Shown one piece after another: positions 22,194 to 28,075 of a DNA stretch of 28,075 nt. The DNA is taken from NCBI GenBank assembly GCA_915063485.1, contig CAJZDJ010000015.1, positions 1 through 28,075 of the forward strand. Reading direction: 5' to 3'. Each line of letters opens with the position of its first letter. Within the stretch, counting starts at the first letter, position 1. Both the position numbers and the translations under genes were made by a program. The notes beneath the pieces are model-generated. The model did no database searches and was not told where the DNA came from. It saw nothing but the letters and a program-made list of their open reading frames with translations. The stretch comes from an uncultured Actinomyces sp. GTDB lineage: Bacteria > Actinomycetota > Actinomycetes > Actinomycetales > Actinomycetaceae.

Positions 22194-23513
22194 ATGCGTA
22201 ACTTTGATTGGCGTTCGTGTCCGGCGGCTCAGCAACCGTCCTATCCCGATCCCCAGCAGTTAGCTGACGTGGTTAACGATCTACGACGTCGTCCGCCGCT
22301 AGTGTTTGCCGGTGAAGCTGATTCTTTACGGGCTGATATGGAGCGTGCTGGCCAGGGCAAAGCTTTTGTGTTGATGGGTGGCGACTGTGCGGAGTCGTTT
22401 GAGAAGGGCGACGCCACCACTATTCGTTTAAAGGTACAAACCATTTTGCAGATGGCGATTGTGCTTACCTATGGGGCCTCCATGCCGGTGGTGAAAATTG
22501 GGCGTATGGCGGGCCAATACGCTAAGCCGCGCTCTGCTGATACTGAAACTCGTAACGGGGTAACCTTGCCGGTTTATCGCGGCGATTGCGTTAACGGCCA
22601 TGAGTTTACTGAGTCGGCCCGTATTCCAGACCCCAAGCGGATGTTGGATGCATATTTACGCTCTGGTACTACGCTGAACCTGATTCGTGCTTTCACTATG
22701 GGTGGCTATGCCTCACTTAGCGAAGTGCACTCATGGAACCGGGGCTTTACTGAAAACCCGGCCTATGCACGTTTTGCCACCATGGCGGGGGAGTTGGACC
22801 GCTCTATGCGCTTTATGAAAGCTGCTGGGGTGGATTTTGGGGCGCTAACCCAGGTTGATTTCTACTCTGCCCATGAGGCGCTGCTGCTTGACTATGAAGA
22901 TGCCATGACGCGTGAGGATTCACGTACCGGCGACCCTTATGACACTAGTGCCCATATGCTTTGGATTGGTGAACGCACCCGTGACATCGACGGCGCCCAT
23001 GTGGCCCTGCTTTCGGGTGTGCGTAACCCTGTTGGGGTCAAGATCGGTCCTGACGCCAGCGCTGATGAGCTTTATGCGCTTATGGATAGGCTTAACCCCA
23101 GTGGTGAAGGCGGGCGCATCAGCTTTATTACCCGCATGGGGGCAGACCTGATTGAGGAGCGTCTGCCAGCCCTGGCCCAGGCGGTTAAGGCTGACGGACG
23201 TCCGGTTACCTGGATTTGCGACCCGATGCACGGCAACACCATTACTTCCGAAAATGGTTACAAGACGCGCCGTTTTGCCGATATTTTGGCTGAAACCCGC
23301 AGTTTCTTCCAGGTGCATCGCGCTGTTGGGACCGTGCCTGGGGGTATACACGTAGAGCTGACCGGCGATGATGTCACTGAAGTTTTAGGCGGCGGTGAGC
23401 ATATCGCTGAAGCTGACTTAGCCCAGCGCTACGAAACCCTGGTTGATCCGCGCCTAAACCACCAGCAGTCCCTAGAGATTGCCTTTGAAGTGGCAGAAAT
23501 GCTGCGTAGCTAA
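22194..23513 (+). CDS. aroG: 3-deoxy-7-phosphoheptulonate synthase, class II (DAHP synthase)
   Basis: First enzyme of the shikimate pathway, condensing phosphoenolpyruvate with erythrose 4-phosphate (439 aa). It is a class II (plant/mycobacterial AroG) enzyme: the N-terminal segment NFDWRSCPAAQQPSYPD, the metal cysteine in MGGDCAESF, the KIGRMAGQYAKPRS loop, TQVDFYSAHEALLLDYE, and the metal/PEP region WICDPMHGNT with GGIHVELTGDDVTEVLGG near the end. The class II form in mycobacteria is feedback-inhibited by aromatic amino acids and partners with chorismate mutase; whether that holds here is unknown. ATG 22194 is preferred to upstream starts within the terminator because TATGAT sits 7 bases before it. 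It converges on the kinase gene, with two hairpins between. Confidence 0.96.
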   Translation: MRNFDWRSCPAAQQPSYPDPQQLADVVNDLRRRPPLVFAGEADSLRADMERAGQGKAFVLMGGDCAESFEKGDATTIRLKVQTILQMAIVLTYGASMPVVKIGRMAGQYAKPRSADTETRNGVTLPVYRGDCVNGHEFTESARIPDPKRMLDAYLRSGTTLNLIRAFTMGGYASLSEVHSWNRGFTENPAYARFATMAGELDRSMRFMKAAGVDFGALTQVDFYSAHEALLLDYEDAMTREDSRTGDPYDTSAHMLWIGERTRDIDGAHVALLSGVRNPVGVKIGPDASADELYALMDRLNPSGEGGRISFITRMGADLIEERLPALAQAVKADGRPVTWICDPMHGNTITSENGYKTRRFADILAETRSFFQVHRAVGTVPGGIHVELTGDDVTEVLGGGEHIAEADLAQRYETLVDPRLNHQQSLEIAFEVAEMLRS

Positions 23514-23527
23514 AGCCACCTAAAGTT

Positions 23528-23555
23528 TTGAGCCCACGGCTTGCCGTGGGCTCAA
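23528..23555 (+). terminator. Terminator-type hairpin after aroG
   Basis: TTGAGCCCACGGC (23528-23540) and GCCGTGGGCTCAA (23543-23555) form a perfect 13-bp stem with a nominal 2-base loop, so the innermost pairs probably open. No T tract follows. Confidence 0.75.
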
Positions 23556-23569
23556 CGCTTTGGTGCAGG

Positions 23570-23603
23570 GTGGGTTTTTGGCGCGTGGGCGCCAAAAACC
23601 CAC
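23570..23603 (-). terminator. Terminator-type hairpin after the kinase gene
   Basis: A perfect 15-bp stem: GTGGGTTTTTGGCGC (23570-23584) pairs with 23589-23603 around a 4-base loop. It begins 12 bases beyond the kinase stop on the minus strand. Together with the hairpin at 23528 it insulates two convergent genes. Confidence 0.75.
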
Positions 23604-23615
23604 AGCCTAGCTGCC

Positions 23616-25058
23616 CTAGCTGCCGCTGGAAATGGTTAGGGTGACCGTATCACCGGTTTTGGCGGTAGTACCGGCAGTAGGCTGCTGGCTAATTACTTGT
23701 CCCTTGGGCACAGTGCTAGAGCTGGCTGAAATACCGGCAGCTTTTAGCCCTACCTCGTCTAAGGCGGTTACCGCATCATCTTGGGTTTTACCGGTTACGT
23801 CAGGAATTGAAACCTGAGTGGGTTTATCGGGGCTAGCCAAAATGTAGGCGCCAATTCCAGCCAGTCCGGCCAGTGCCAGTGCGGTAGGGATACCCACCAG
23901 CAGGCCACGCCGACGCAGGCCCTCATCGTCGTCGTCGCTATAGCTTTGCTGCCAGCCAGTATCAGCCATAGCGGGCATCTGAGGCTGGTAGGTGGGGGTG
24001 GAGTAGTAGCTGGGGGTGCTGTACTGCCCGCTGTTACCGCTGGTAGCAGAGAAGTTGGAGGGAGCTGAAGCGGCAGAATAAGCCGACATTGCAGCAACCG
24101 GCGCACCAGGCTGGTTTAGCCCCACATTTACCCCAGCCACATGCTGGCTAGAGACCGGCATAGGGTCAACCAGAGTGTGGGTCTCTTCCGAATCCAAATC
24201 GTGCTTAAGCACGTTAGCCGGAATGGTGGCCACTAAACGCTCAACCAGCTCCAAAGCCTTAGTGGCGTTGGCGGGGCGAATATTTAGATCGTGGTTGGTT
24301 AGCGCGCTGACAATCTCGTCGATCTGCGGCGGCAGCCAAGGCACCAGCTTGGAGGGAGCCGGAATGGGCTCATTTACGTTGAGTAAAGCTACCTGTACTG
24401 GGGTGTCAGCAGTAAAAGGCTGCGTACCTGTTAGTAGCTCATAGAAGGTAACGCCTACCGCAAATATGTCGGCGCTAGTGCCGGCCTTACCGGTACGCAC
24501 CAGCTCGGGGGACATGTAGGCCACGGTCCCCATAACCGTGCCGGTAGCGGTGGCGGTGATGGCGTCGGCAGCGCGGGCCAGACCAAAGTCGGCTACCTTG
24601 GCGGTTTTACCGTTAGTGGGCAGCAGGACGTTTTCGGGCTTGATGTCGCGGTGGATAATGCCGATTTGGTGGGCGGTTTCTAGGGAGGAAAGTAGCTGCT
24701 TGGTTAGCTCAATGGCGCGTCCAAGCGTATAGCCACGAGTGGCGATGAACTTACGCATGGTAATGCCATCGATCAGTTCCATCACCAGATATGGGCGTCC
24801 GGAGGGGGTTTTGCCTTGGTCGTAGACGGCAACGATCCCCGCATCCGATAGCTGCGCGGCTGAATGGGCTTCACGCTTAAAACGTGACACGAAAGCTTCA
24901 TTATCAGCCAGGTGCGAGTGCATAACCTTAATGGCTACCTCGCGCCCTAGGCGGTGGTCATAACCGCGATAGACGACAGCCATTCCGCCCTGTGCCAAGC
25001 GTGCGCGCACTTCATAGCGCTCATCTAGAACCTGGCCTAAAACGGAATCTTTACTCAC
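23616..25058 (-). CDS. pknL: PknL-like Ser/Thr protein kinase with one PASTA domain
   Basis: Membrane-bound eukaryotic-type kinase of 480 aa. The kinase domain (about 15-275) has K44 in AIKVM, E63, HRDIKPEN with catalytic D138, DFG at 157-159 and GTVAYMSPE. A Ser/Gln/Tyr-rich linker follows, then one membrane segment (about 386-407) and a single extracellular PASTA domain (about 416-480, IPDVTGKTQDDAVTALDEVGL). PASTA domains bind peptidoglycan fragments or lipid II and control cell-wall growth. The neighbours (DAHP synthase and a polyprenyl synthase) recall the PknL region of M. tuberculosis, so that name is used, though other single-PASTA kinases exist. The glycine-rich loop reads LAQGGMAVVY, with Ala in place of the first loop Gly. 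GTG 25058 is supported by TAGACT 7 bases upstream. Confidence 0.9.
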   Translation of the reverse strand: MSKDSVLGQVLDERYEVRARLAQGGMAVVYRGYDHRLGREVAIKVMHSHLADNEAFVSRFKREAHSAAQLSDAGIVAVYDQGKTPSGRPYLVMELIDGITMRKFIATRGYTLGRAIELTKQLLSSLETAHQIGIIHRDIKPENVLLPTNGKTAKVADFGLARAADAITATATGTVMGTVAYMSPELVRTGKAGTSADIFAVGVTFYELLTGTQPFTADTPVQVALLNVNEPIPAPSKLVPWLPPQIDEIVSALTNHDLNIRPANATKALELVERLVATIPANVLKHDLDSEETHTLVDPMPVSSQHVAGVNVGLNQPGAPVAAMSAYSAASAPSNFSATSGNSGQYSTPSYYSTPTYQPQMPAMADTGWQQSYSDDDDEGLRRRGLLVGIPTALALAGLAGIGAYILASPDKPTQVSIPDVTGKTQDDAVTALDEVGLKAAGISASSSTVPKGQVISQQPTAGTTAKTGDTVTLTISSGS

Positions 25059-25065
25059 GTGCCCT

Positions 25066-25071
25066 AGTCTA
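25066..25071 (-). promoter_or_regulatory. Candidate -10 box (TAGACT) for leaderless kinase mRNA
   Basis: On the minus strand TAGACT is followed by 7 bases and GTG 25058, and no Shine-Dalgarno sequence is seen. Confidence 0.5.
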
Positions 25072-25120
25072 TGGGGTTAACAAATTCTATGCATGGCCTG
25101 CAGCTGGGAAATTGGTGAAT

Positions 25121-26227
25121 TTAAGCTTGGCGAATGGTTAAAACTTGAGCTAAAACCTGCAAATCAGCGATAACTGAGGCTCCCAAAGCGTCATGGCTAA
25201 GGCAAGCTAAACCACGTGTTAGGTAGTCGTTGATAAGTTGTTCGTGCTTTTGGTAGGCCCCGCAGTCCTTCATTAGGTTCGCCACAGCTGCGATTTGCAT
25301 CTCAGATGCGTTTGGGTTGCCCACGACGTCGCTTAGTAGGGCGCGTCCGTTAGCGTCTGCTAGCTGCCAGGTCAGCCCCACCAAAACGGTGCGTTTACCT
25401 TCACGAATGTCTCCGCCAACGGGCTTGCCGGTGACTTTGGAGGAGCCGAATACGCCCAGCTCATCGTCACGTAGCTGGAAGGCGGCGCCCACGTTTTCGC
25501 CGTAAGTTTCTAGAGCTTTTACAGCAGGGCTATCTGGGCTCGCTCCTGCCAGTAGCGCGCCAATGATCAGCGGGCAAGCTACCGAGTAGCGCGCCGACTT
25601 GTGTTTGATGACTGCTAGTGACTGGGACACCATTTGCTCGCCATCTGATCCGTTTAGGGGAAGGTTTTCGTTGCGCACATCTAGGTACTGGCCTAGCGCC
25701 ACCTCTGCACACATGTGATTAAAAGCATTAACAGCACCGTAGTTTCCAGTTACCTCACTAGCCTGTGTGACCAAGTCGCCACCCCAGGCTAGTAGGGCGT
25801 CACCTGCCAAAATCGCTGCGGCCCCACCAAAATCGCTATCGTTGCCGCGCCAGCCGTTATCACCGTGTAGCTTGGAGAAAGCTACGTGAGTAGCTACTTG
25901 GCCGCGCCGGGTTAAGGCATGATCAATGACGTCGTCGTGAACTAAAGCGCTAGCCTGATAAAACTCTAGCGCCGCTCCCAGGGCTGCTGCCTGGGGTGAC
26001 ATTAAAGCCAGTTTGTAAGCCCCAAACTCACTGGCGTATGCGTAGCCAATAGCGCCCAGGATGGCGCGCATACGTTTACCACCTTCCAGGGCACTAGACA
26101 GTATGGTAAAAACTTCATTTAGTGCTGGCGTGTTGCGCCACGAATCGGCATACCTGCCAAGACGCTCAGATACCTGAGTATCAAAATGGGGGCGGAGATT
26201 AGCTAGGTGTGCCGGCAGATCGCTCAT
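25121..26227 (-). CDS. idsA: Polyprenyl diphosphate synthase (IdsA-like, probably geranylgeranyl or longer)
   Basis: Trans-isoprenyl diphosphate synthase of 368 aa that condenses isopentenyl diphosphate units for quinone, carotenoid or lipid-carrier synthesis. GGKRMRA is at 49-55, the first Asp-rich motif is DDVID (98-102), and the second is DDELG (254-258), the DDxxG variant common in actinobacterial IdsA proteins. The residues 4 and 5 positions before the first motif are Ala94 and Ser93. Small residues there generally permit products longer than farnesyl, so C20 or longer is inferred. ATG 26227 has TATCGT exactly 6 bases upstream. The kinase gene follows in the same direction after 62 bases but seems to have its own promoter. 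It diverges from the universal stress gene. Confidence 0.93.
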   Translation of the reverse strand: MSDLPAHLANLRPHFDTQVSERLGRYADSWRNTPALNEVFTILSSALEGGKRMRAILGAIGYAYASEFGAYKLALMSPQAAALGAALEFYQASALVHDDVIDHALTRRGQVATHVAFSKLHGDNGWRGNDSDFGGAAAILAGDALLAWGGDLVTQASEVTGNYGAVNAFNHMCAEVALGQYLDVRNENLPLNGSDGEQMVSQSLAVIKHKSARYSVACPLIIGALLAGASPDSPAVKALETYGENVGAAFQLRDDELGVFGSSKVTGKPVGGDIREGKRTVLVGLTWQLADANGRALLSDVVGNPNASEMQIAAVANLMKDCGAYQKHEQLINDYLTRGLACLSHDALGASVIADLQVLAQVLTIRQA

Positions 26228-26233
26228 GGCTAC

Positions 26234-26239
26234 ACGATA
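26234..26239 (-). promoter_or_regulatory. Candidate -10 box (TATCGT) for leaderless idsA mRNA
   Basis: On the minus strand TATCGT is followed by 6 bases and ATG 26227. Confidence 0.5.
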
Positions 26240-26341
26240 GGCGATCAGTCACATTTGTGGTACTGCGCTGGCTTTGTGAGTACGCTGAACGAGTAGTCAA
26301 ACAGCCTTTGACTAGGGATAATACAAAACGAGGTGCGAAAA

Positions 26342-26734
26342 ATGGCCGTCATCATGAGCTATCACGGGACCCTGGAATCACGGGCCGCTTTAGTTGAAGC
26401 AGTGAATTTGGCCAAACTTTTAGACGAAAAACTGCTGTGCGTATATGCCCAAAAGCATCGCGGCGATGATCTGGCTGTAGACAGCCAGGTGATGGAAGTG
26501 CTTCATGATGCGCTCAGTCAAGAAGATCTGGACTACGCGGTGCAGCCCTGCCCACGCGGTAAGGATGTAAGCGAGTTCGTGCTGGAAGCAGCCCGCGAAA
26601 ACCACGCCTCCTACGTGGTGATTGGTTTGGCTCACAGCTCACGTTACGGCGGTATGAATATAGGTCCTAATGCCCAGCGCCTGCTGCTTGAAGCCCCCTG
26701 CCCGGTAGTCACCTACACCACTAAGCTCGACTAG
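26342..26734 (+). CDS. Universal stress protein family, small single-domain
   Basis: UspA-fold protein of 130 aa, at the short end for the family. The first strand MAVIMSYHGT, the helix with SRAALVEAVNLAKLL, and the C-terminal block YVVIGLAHSSRYGGMNIGPNAQRLLLEAPCPVVTY are typical. The nucleotide-binding G-2x-G-9x-G-S/T pattern is altered, with GPNAQ in place of GS/T, so ATP binding is uncertain. ATG 26342 is preferred because GAGG (26330-26333) lies 8 bases before it and the protein then begins at the first strand; an in-frame GTG at 26333 would add three residues. A GATAAT -10-like box is at 26317-26322. It sits between divergent idsA and the sigma factor gene, with 125 bases before the latter. 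Confidence 0.82.
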   Translation: MAVIMSYHGTLESRAALVEAVNLAKLLDEKLLCVYAQKHRGDDLAVDSQVMEVLHDALSQEDLDYAVQPCPRGKDVSEFVLEAARENHASYVVIGLAHSSRYGGMNIGPNAQRLLLEAPCPVVTYTTKLD

Positions 26735-26769
26735 CGTTGCCACATTGCGTAACCAAAATAGGAAACGGC

Positions 26770-26797
26770 GGGAATAAAAGCTAAACTAGCGGGGTTG
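26770..26797 (+). promoter_or_regulatory. SigR/SigH-type promoter (GGGAAT-N18-GTTG) upstream of the primary sigma gene
   Basis: GGGAAT (26770-26775), exactly 18 bases, then GTTG (26794-26797). Transcription would start near 26803, giving a leader of about 57 bases. In Streptomyces coelicolor the primary sigma gene hrdB is known to have a SigR-dependent promoter of this consensus. Confidence 0.7.
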
Positions 26798-26859
26798 TAC
26801 CCCAAGATAGTGGCAAAATTGCCCCTGTTGTCGATGTTTTGGTGCGCGAAAGGATGTCC

Positions 26860-28075
26860 GTGGCTCCCAATAAAGCTAGTCGCAAGCCGGTTGATGCCGA
26901 ACTGGAATTCGACCCGGAGGACGAGGAATACGACGAATCCCTTGAAGAAGCCTTGATAGACGAGGACTTCGAAGAAGATTCTGAACAGGACTCTGACGAG
27001 GACGCCGATGAGGAGAGCGACGACTACGACGAGCCCGCGCCGGCTCCCGCTCCTGAAAAGCGCGACTACTACCTGGATGTAAATCTGGAAAACAATGGTG
27101 ACGGCTCTAAAAAGTCACCGTTCAACACTCCTGCCGCTTTCAAAAACATCCGTCTAGCCCCCGGCTCCACCCTGTTTGTGCGCTCGCACACCGTGGTTAA
27201 GGATCTGGAACTTGTTGGCGACGGCACCTTGGAAGAGCCCATCACCCTGGCCCCCTACGGTCACGGCCCAGTACCGCGCTTCATCTACAAGGGCTCAGCC
27301 CCCATGGTGGCTCGCGACTTCCTAACCCAAAACGGCCTGGTATTCCGTGGCTGGGTAATTAAGGGCATCAAAATGCAGCCCTCCATTGCTGCTCTAACCG
27401 GTGACCTAGAGCGCGTGCGTCAGGAAGAAGCCGAAAAGGCTAACGCCAAGAAGAAGGGCAAGCGCTCTAAGAAGGAAGAGAAAAAGGGCTACACCGTTAA
27501 CGACTCTGATGAGGGTGACGAGCCGGCACAGAAGGTAGTCACCGCTGGTGCTACCGCCGACCCGGTTAAGGACTACCTCAAGCAGATCGGTAAAGTCGCC
27601 CTACTTAACGCCGTCCAAGAGGTGGAGCTAGCCAAGCGTATTGAGGCTGGCCTCTACGCTGAGCACATCCTGGCTGACAAATCCGCTGAGCTGACCAGCA
27701 AATACCGCCGTGAACTGTACTGGATTACCCAGGACGGTCAACGCGCCAAGAACCACCTGCTAGAAGCTAACCTGCGTCTAGTGGTTTCGCTAGCTAAGCG
27801 CTACACCGGCCGCGGTATGTTGTTCTTGGACCTGATCCAGGAAGGCAACCTGGGTCTAATCCGCGCTGTAGAAAAGTTTGACTACACCAAGGGCTACAAG
27901 TTCTCCACCTATGCCACCTGGTGGATCCGTCAGGCCATCACCCGCGCCATGGCTGACCAGGCTCGCACCATCCGTATCCCGGTGCACATGGTTGAGGTAA
28001 TCAATAAGCTGGCCCGCGTCCAGCGCCAGATGCTGCAGGATCTAGGGCGTGAACCTACCCCGGCTGAGCTGGCTG
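26860..28075 (+). CDS. sigA: Primary RNA polymerase sigma factor (RpoD/SigA/HrdB), 5' part, with beta-helix-like N-terminal insert
   Basis: The first 405 residues are in the window; the 3' end lies beyond it. Layout: a short start, an acidic tail rich in Asp/Glu (14-58) and a Pro/Ala hinge (59-65). Next comes a domain at 69-172 that reads like the first coils of a right-handed beta helix ([54 protein letters not shown]). A Lys/Glu-rich linker (184-222) leads to sigma region 1.2 ([16 protein letters not shown], from 234). Region 2 follows, with [38 protein letters not shown] and [16 protein letters not shown], then 3.0 (IRIPVHMVE). GTG 26860 is chosen because AAAGGA (26849-26854) lies five bases upstream; ATG 26854 overlaps that site. 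The acidic-plus-basic N-terminus is normal for actinobacterial primary sigmas; the beta-helix-like part is not. Confidence 0.93.
   Translation, partial: MAPNKASRKPVDAELEFDPEDEEYDESLEEALIDEDFEEDSEQDSDEDADEESDDYDEPAPAPAPEKRDYYLDVNLENNGDGSKKSPFNTPAAFKNIRLAPGSTLFVRSHTVVKDLELVGDGTLEEPITLAPYGHGPVPRFIYKGSAPMVARDFLTQNGLVFRGWVIKGIKMQPSIAALTGDLERVRQEEAEKANAKKKGKRSKKEEKKGYTVNDSDEGDEPAQKVVTAGATADPVKDYLKQIGKVALLNAVQEVELAKRIEAGLYAEHILADKSAELTSKYRRELYWITQDGQRAKNHLLEANLRLVVSLAKRYTGRGMLFLDLIQEGNLGLIRAVEKFDYTKGYKFSTYATWWIRQAITRAMADQARTIRIPVHMVEVINKLARVQRQMLQDLGREPTPAELA

Noticed and set aside
22920..23351. Antisense reading frame of 143 codons inside aroG
   Set aside because: It lies wholly within a strongly conserved gene, has no ribosome-binding site and no recognisable product; it is a shadow.
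23528..23603. Paired hairpins as a small RNA gene
   Set aside because: They are placed exactly after two convergent stop codons and are explained as two terminators; no promoter is seen.
26842..26859. GTG 26842 or ATG 26854 as start of the sigma factor
   Set aside because: ATG 26854 overlaps the AAAGGA site and GTG 26842 precedes it; GTG 26860 has correct spacing.
26860..27560. Sigma N-terminus as a misassembled or frameshifted separate gene
   Set aside because: The frame is open from GTG 26860 through the sigma core with no stop, codon use is like the neighbours, and the only good start is before the insert.

Overview
The window looks like chromosomal DNA of a mid-GC actinobacterium, most likely Actinomycetaceae or a close relative. 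The evidence is the gene content: corynebacterial-type GlgA, class II DAHP synthase, PPi-type phosphofructokinase of the Propionibacterium kind, PknL-like kinase, Rv3143-like receiver, DEDD/GIY-YIG fusion nuclease and an Rv1473-type ABC-F protein. Many genes also seem to be leaderless, with a -10 hexamer 6-7 bases before the start codon. I see no rRNA, tRNA, CRISPR array, insertion sequence or phage gene, so this is mostly housekeeping DNA. It is packed tightly, and several terminator hairpins adjoin or overlap the next promoter. Organism assignment is inference from gene content only.

Layout: (1) 99-2594, a tight + strand cluster: VKOR oxidoreductase, MntR/DtxR-type regulator, HIT protein and FabG-like reductase, with two start/stop overlaps. 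(2) 2680-4225, SixA-like phosphatase and a DUF1963 protein with a structured leader. (3) 4408-7145, divergent glgC and glgA, the ADP-glucose route to glycogen or maltose-1-phosphate, separated by a palindrome-rich 251-bp region. (4) 7221-10488, orphan ABC ATPase, NfeD/SPFH membrane pair and a SpoU-type RNA methyltransferase. (5) 10648-13529, PTS EIIBCA permease divergent from an unrecognised gene. (6) 13542-17596, ABC-F ATPase, A-type Fe-S carrier, FKBP lipoprotein and convergent superoxide dismutase. (7) 17756-26227, degenerate receiver, nuclease fusion, plsC, PPi-PFK, aroG, PASTA kinase and polyprenyl synthase. Part of this resembles, from memory, the gene set around Rv2173-Rv2191 in Mycobacterium tuberculosis. 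(8) 26342-28075, a small universal stress protein, then the primary sigma factor cut by the window edge.

The most unusual item is the primary sigma factor. Between an acidic N-terminal tail and sigma region 1.2 it carries about 100 residues that read like the first coils of a secreted right-handed beta-helix (pectate-lyase-like) protein. Its gene, and the gene for the A-type Fe-S carrier, are each preceded by an exact GGGAAT-N18-GTT element, the consensus of the thiol-stress sigma factor SigR/SigH. With the VKOR, the MntR-like regulator, a superoxide dismutase with predicted manganese preference and the Fe-S carrier, the window has a clear redox and metal theme.
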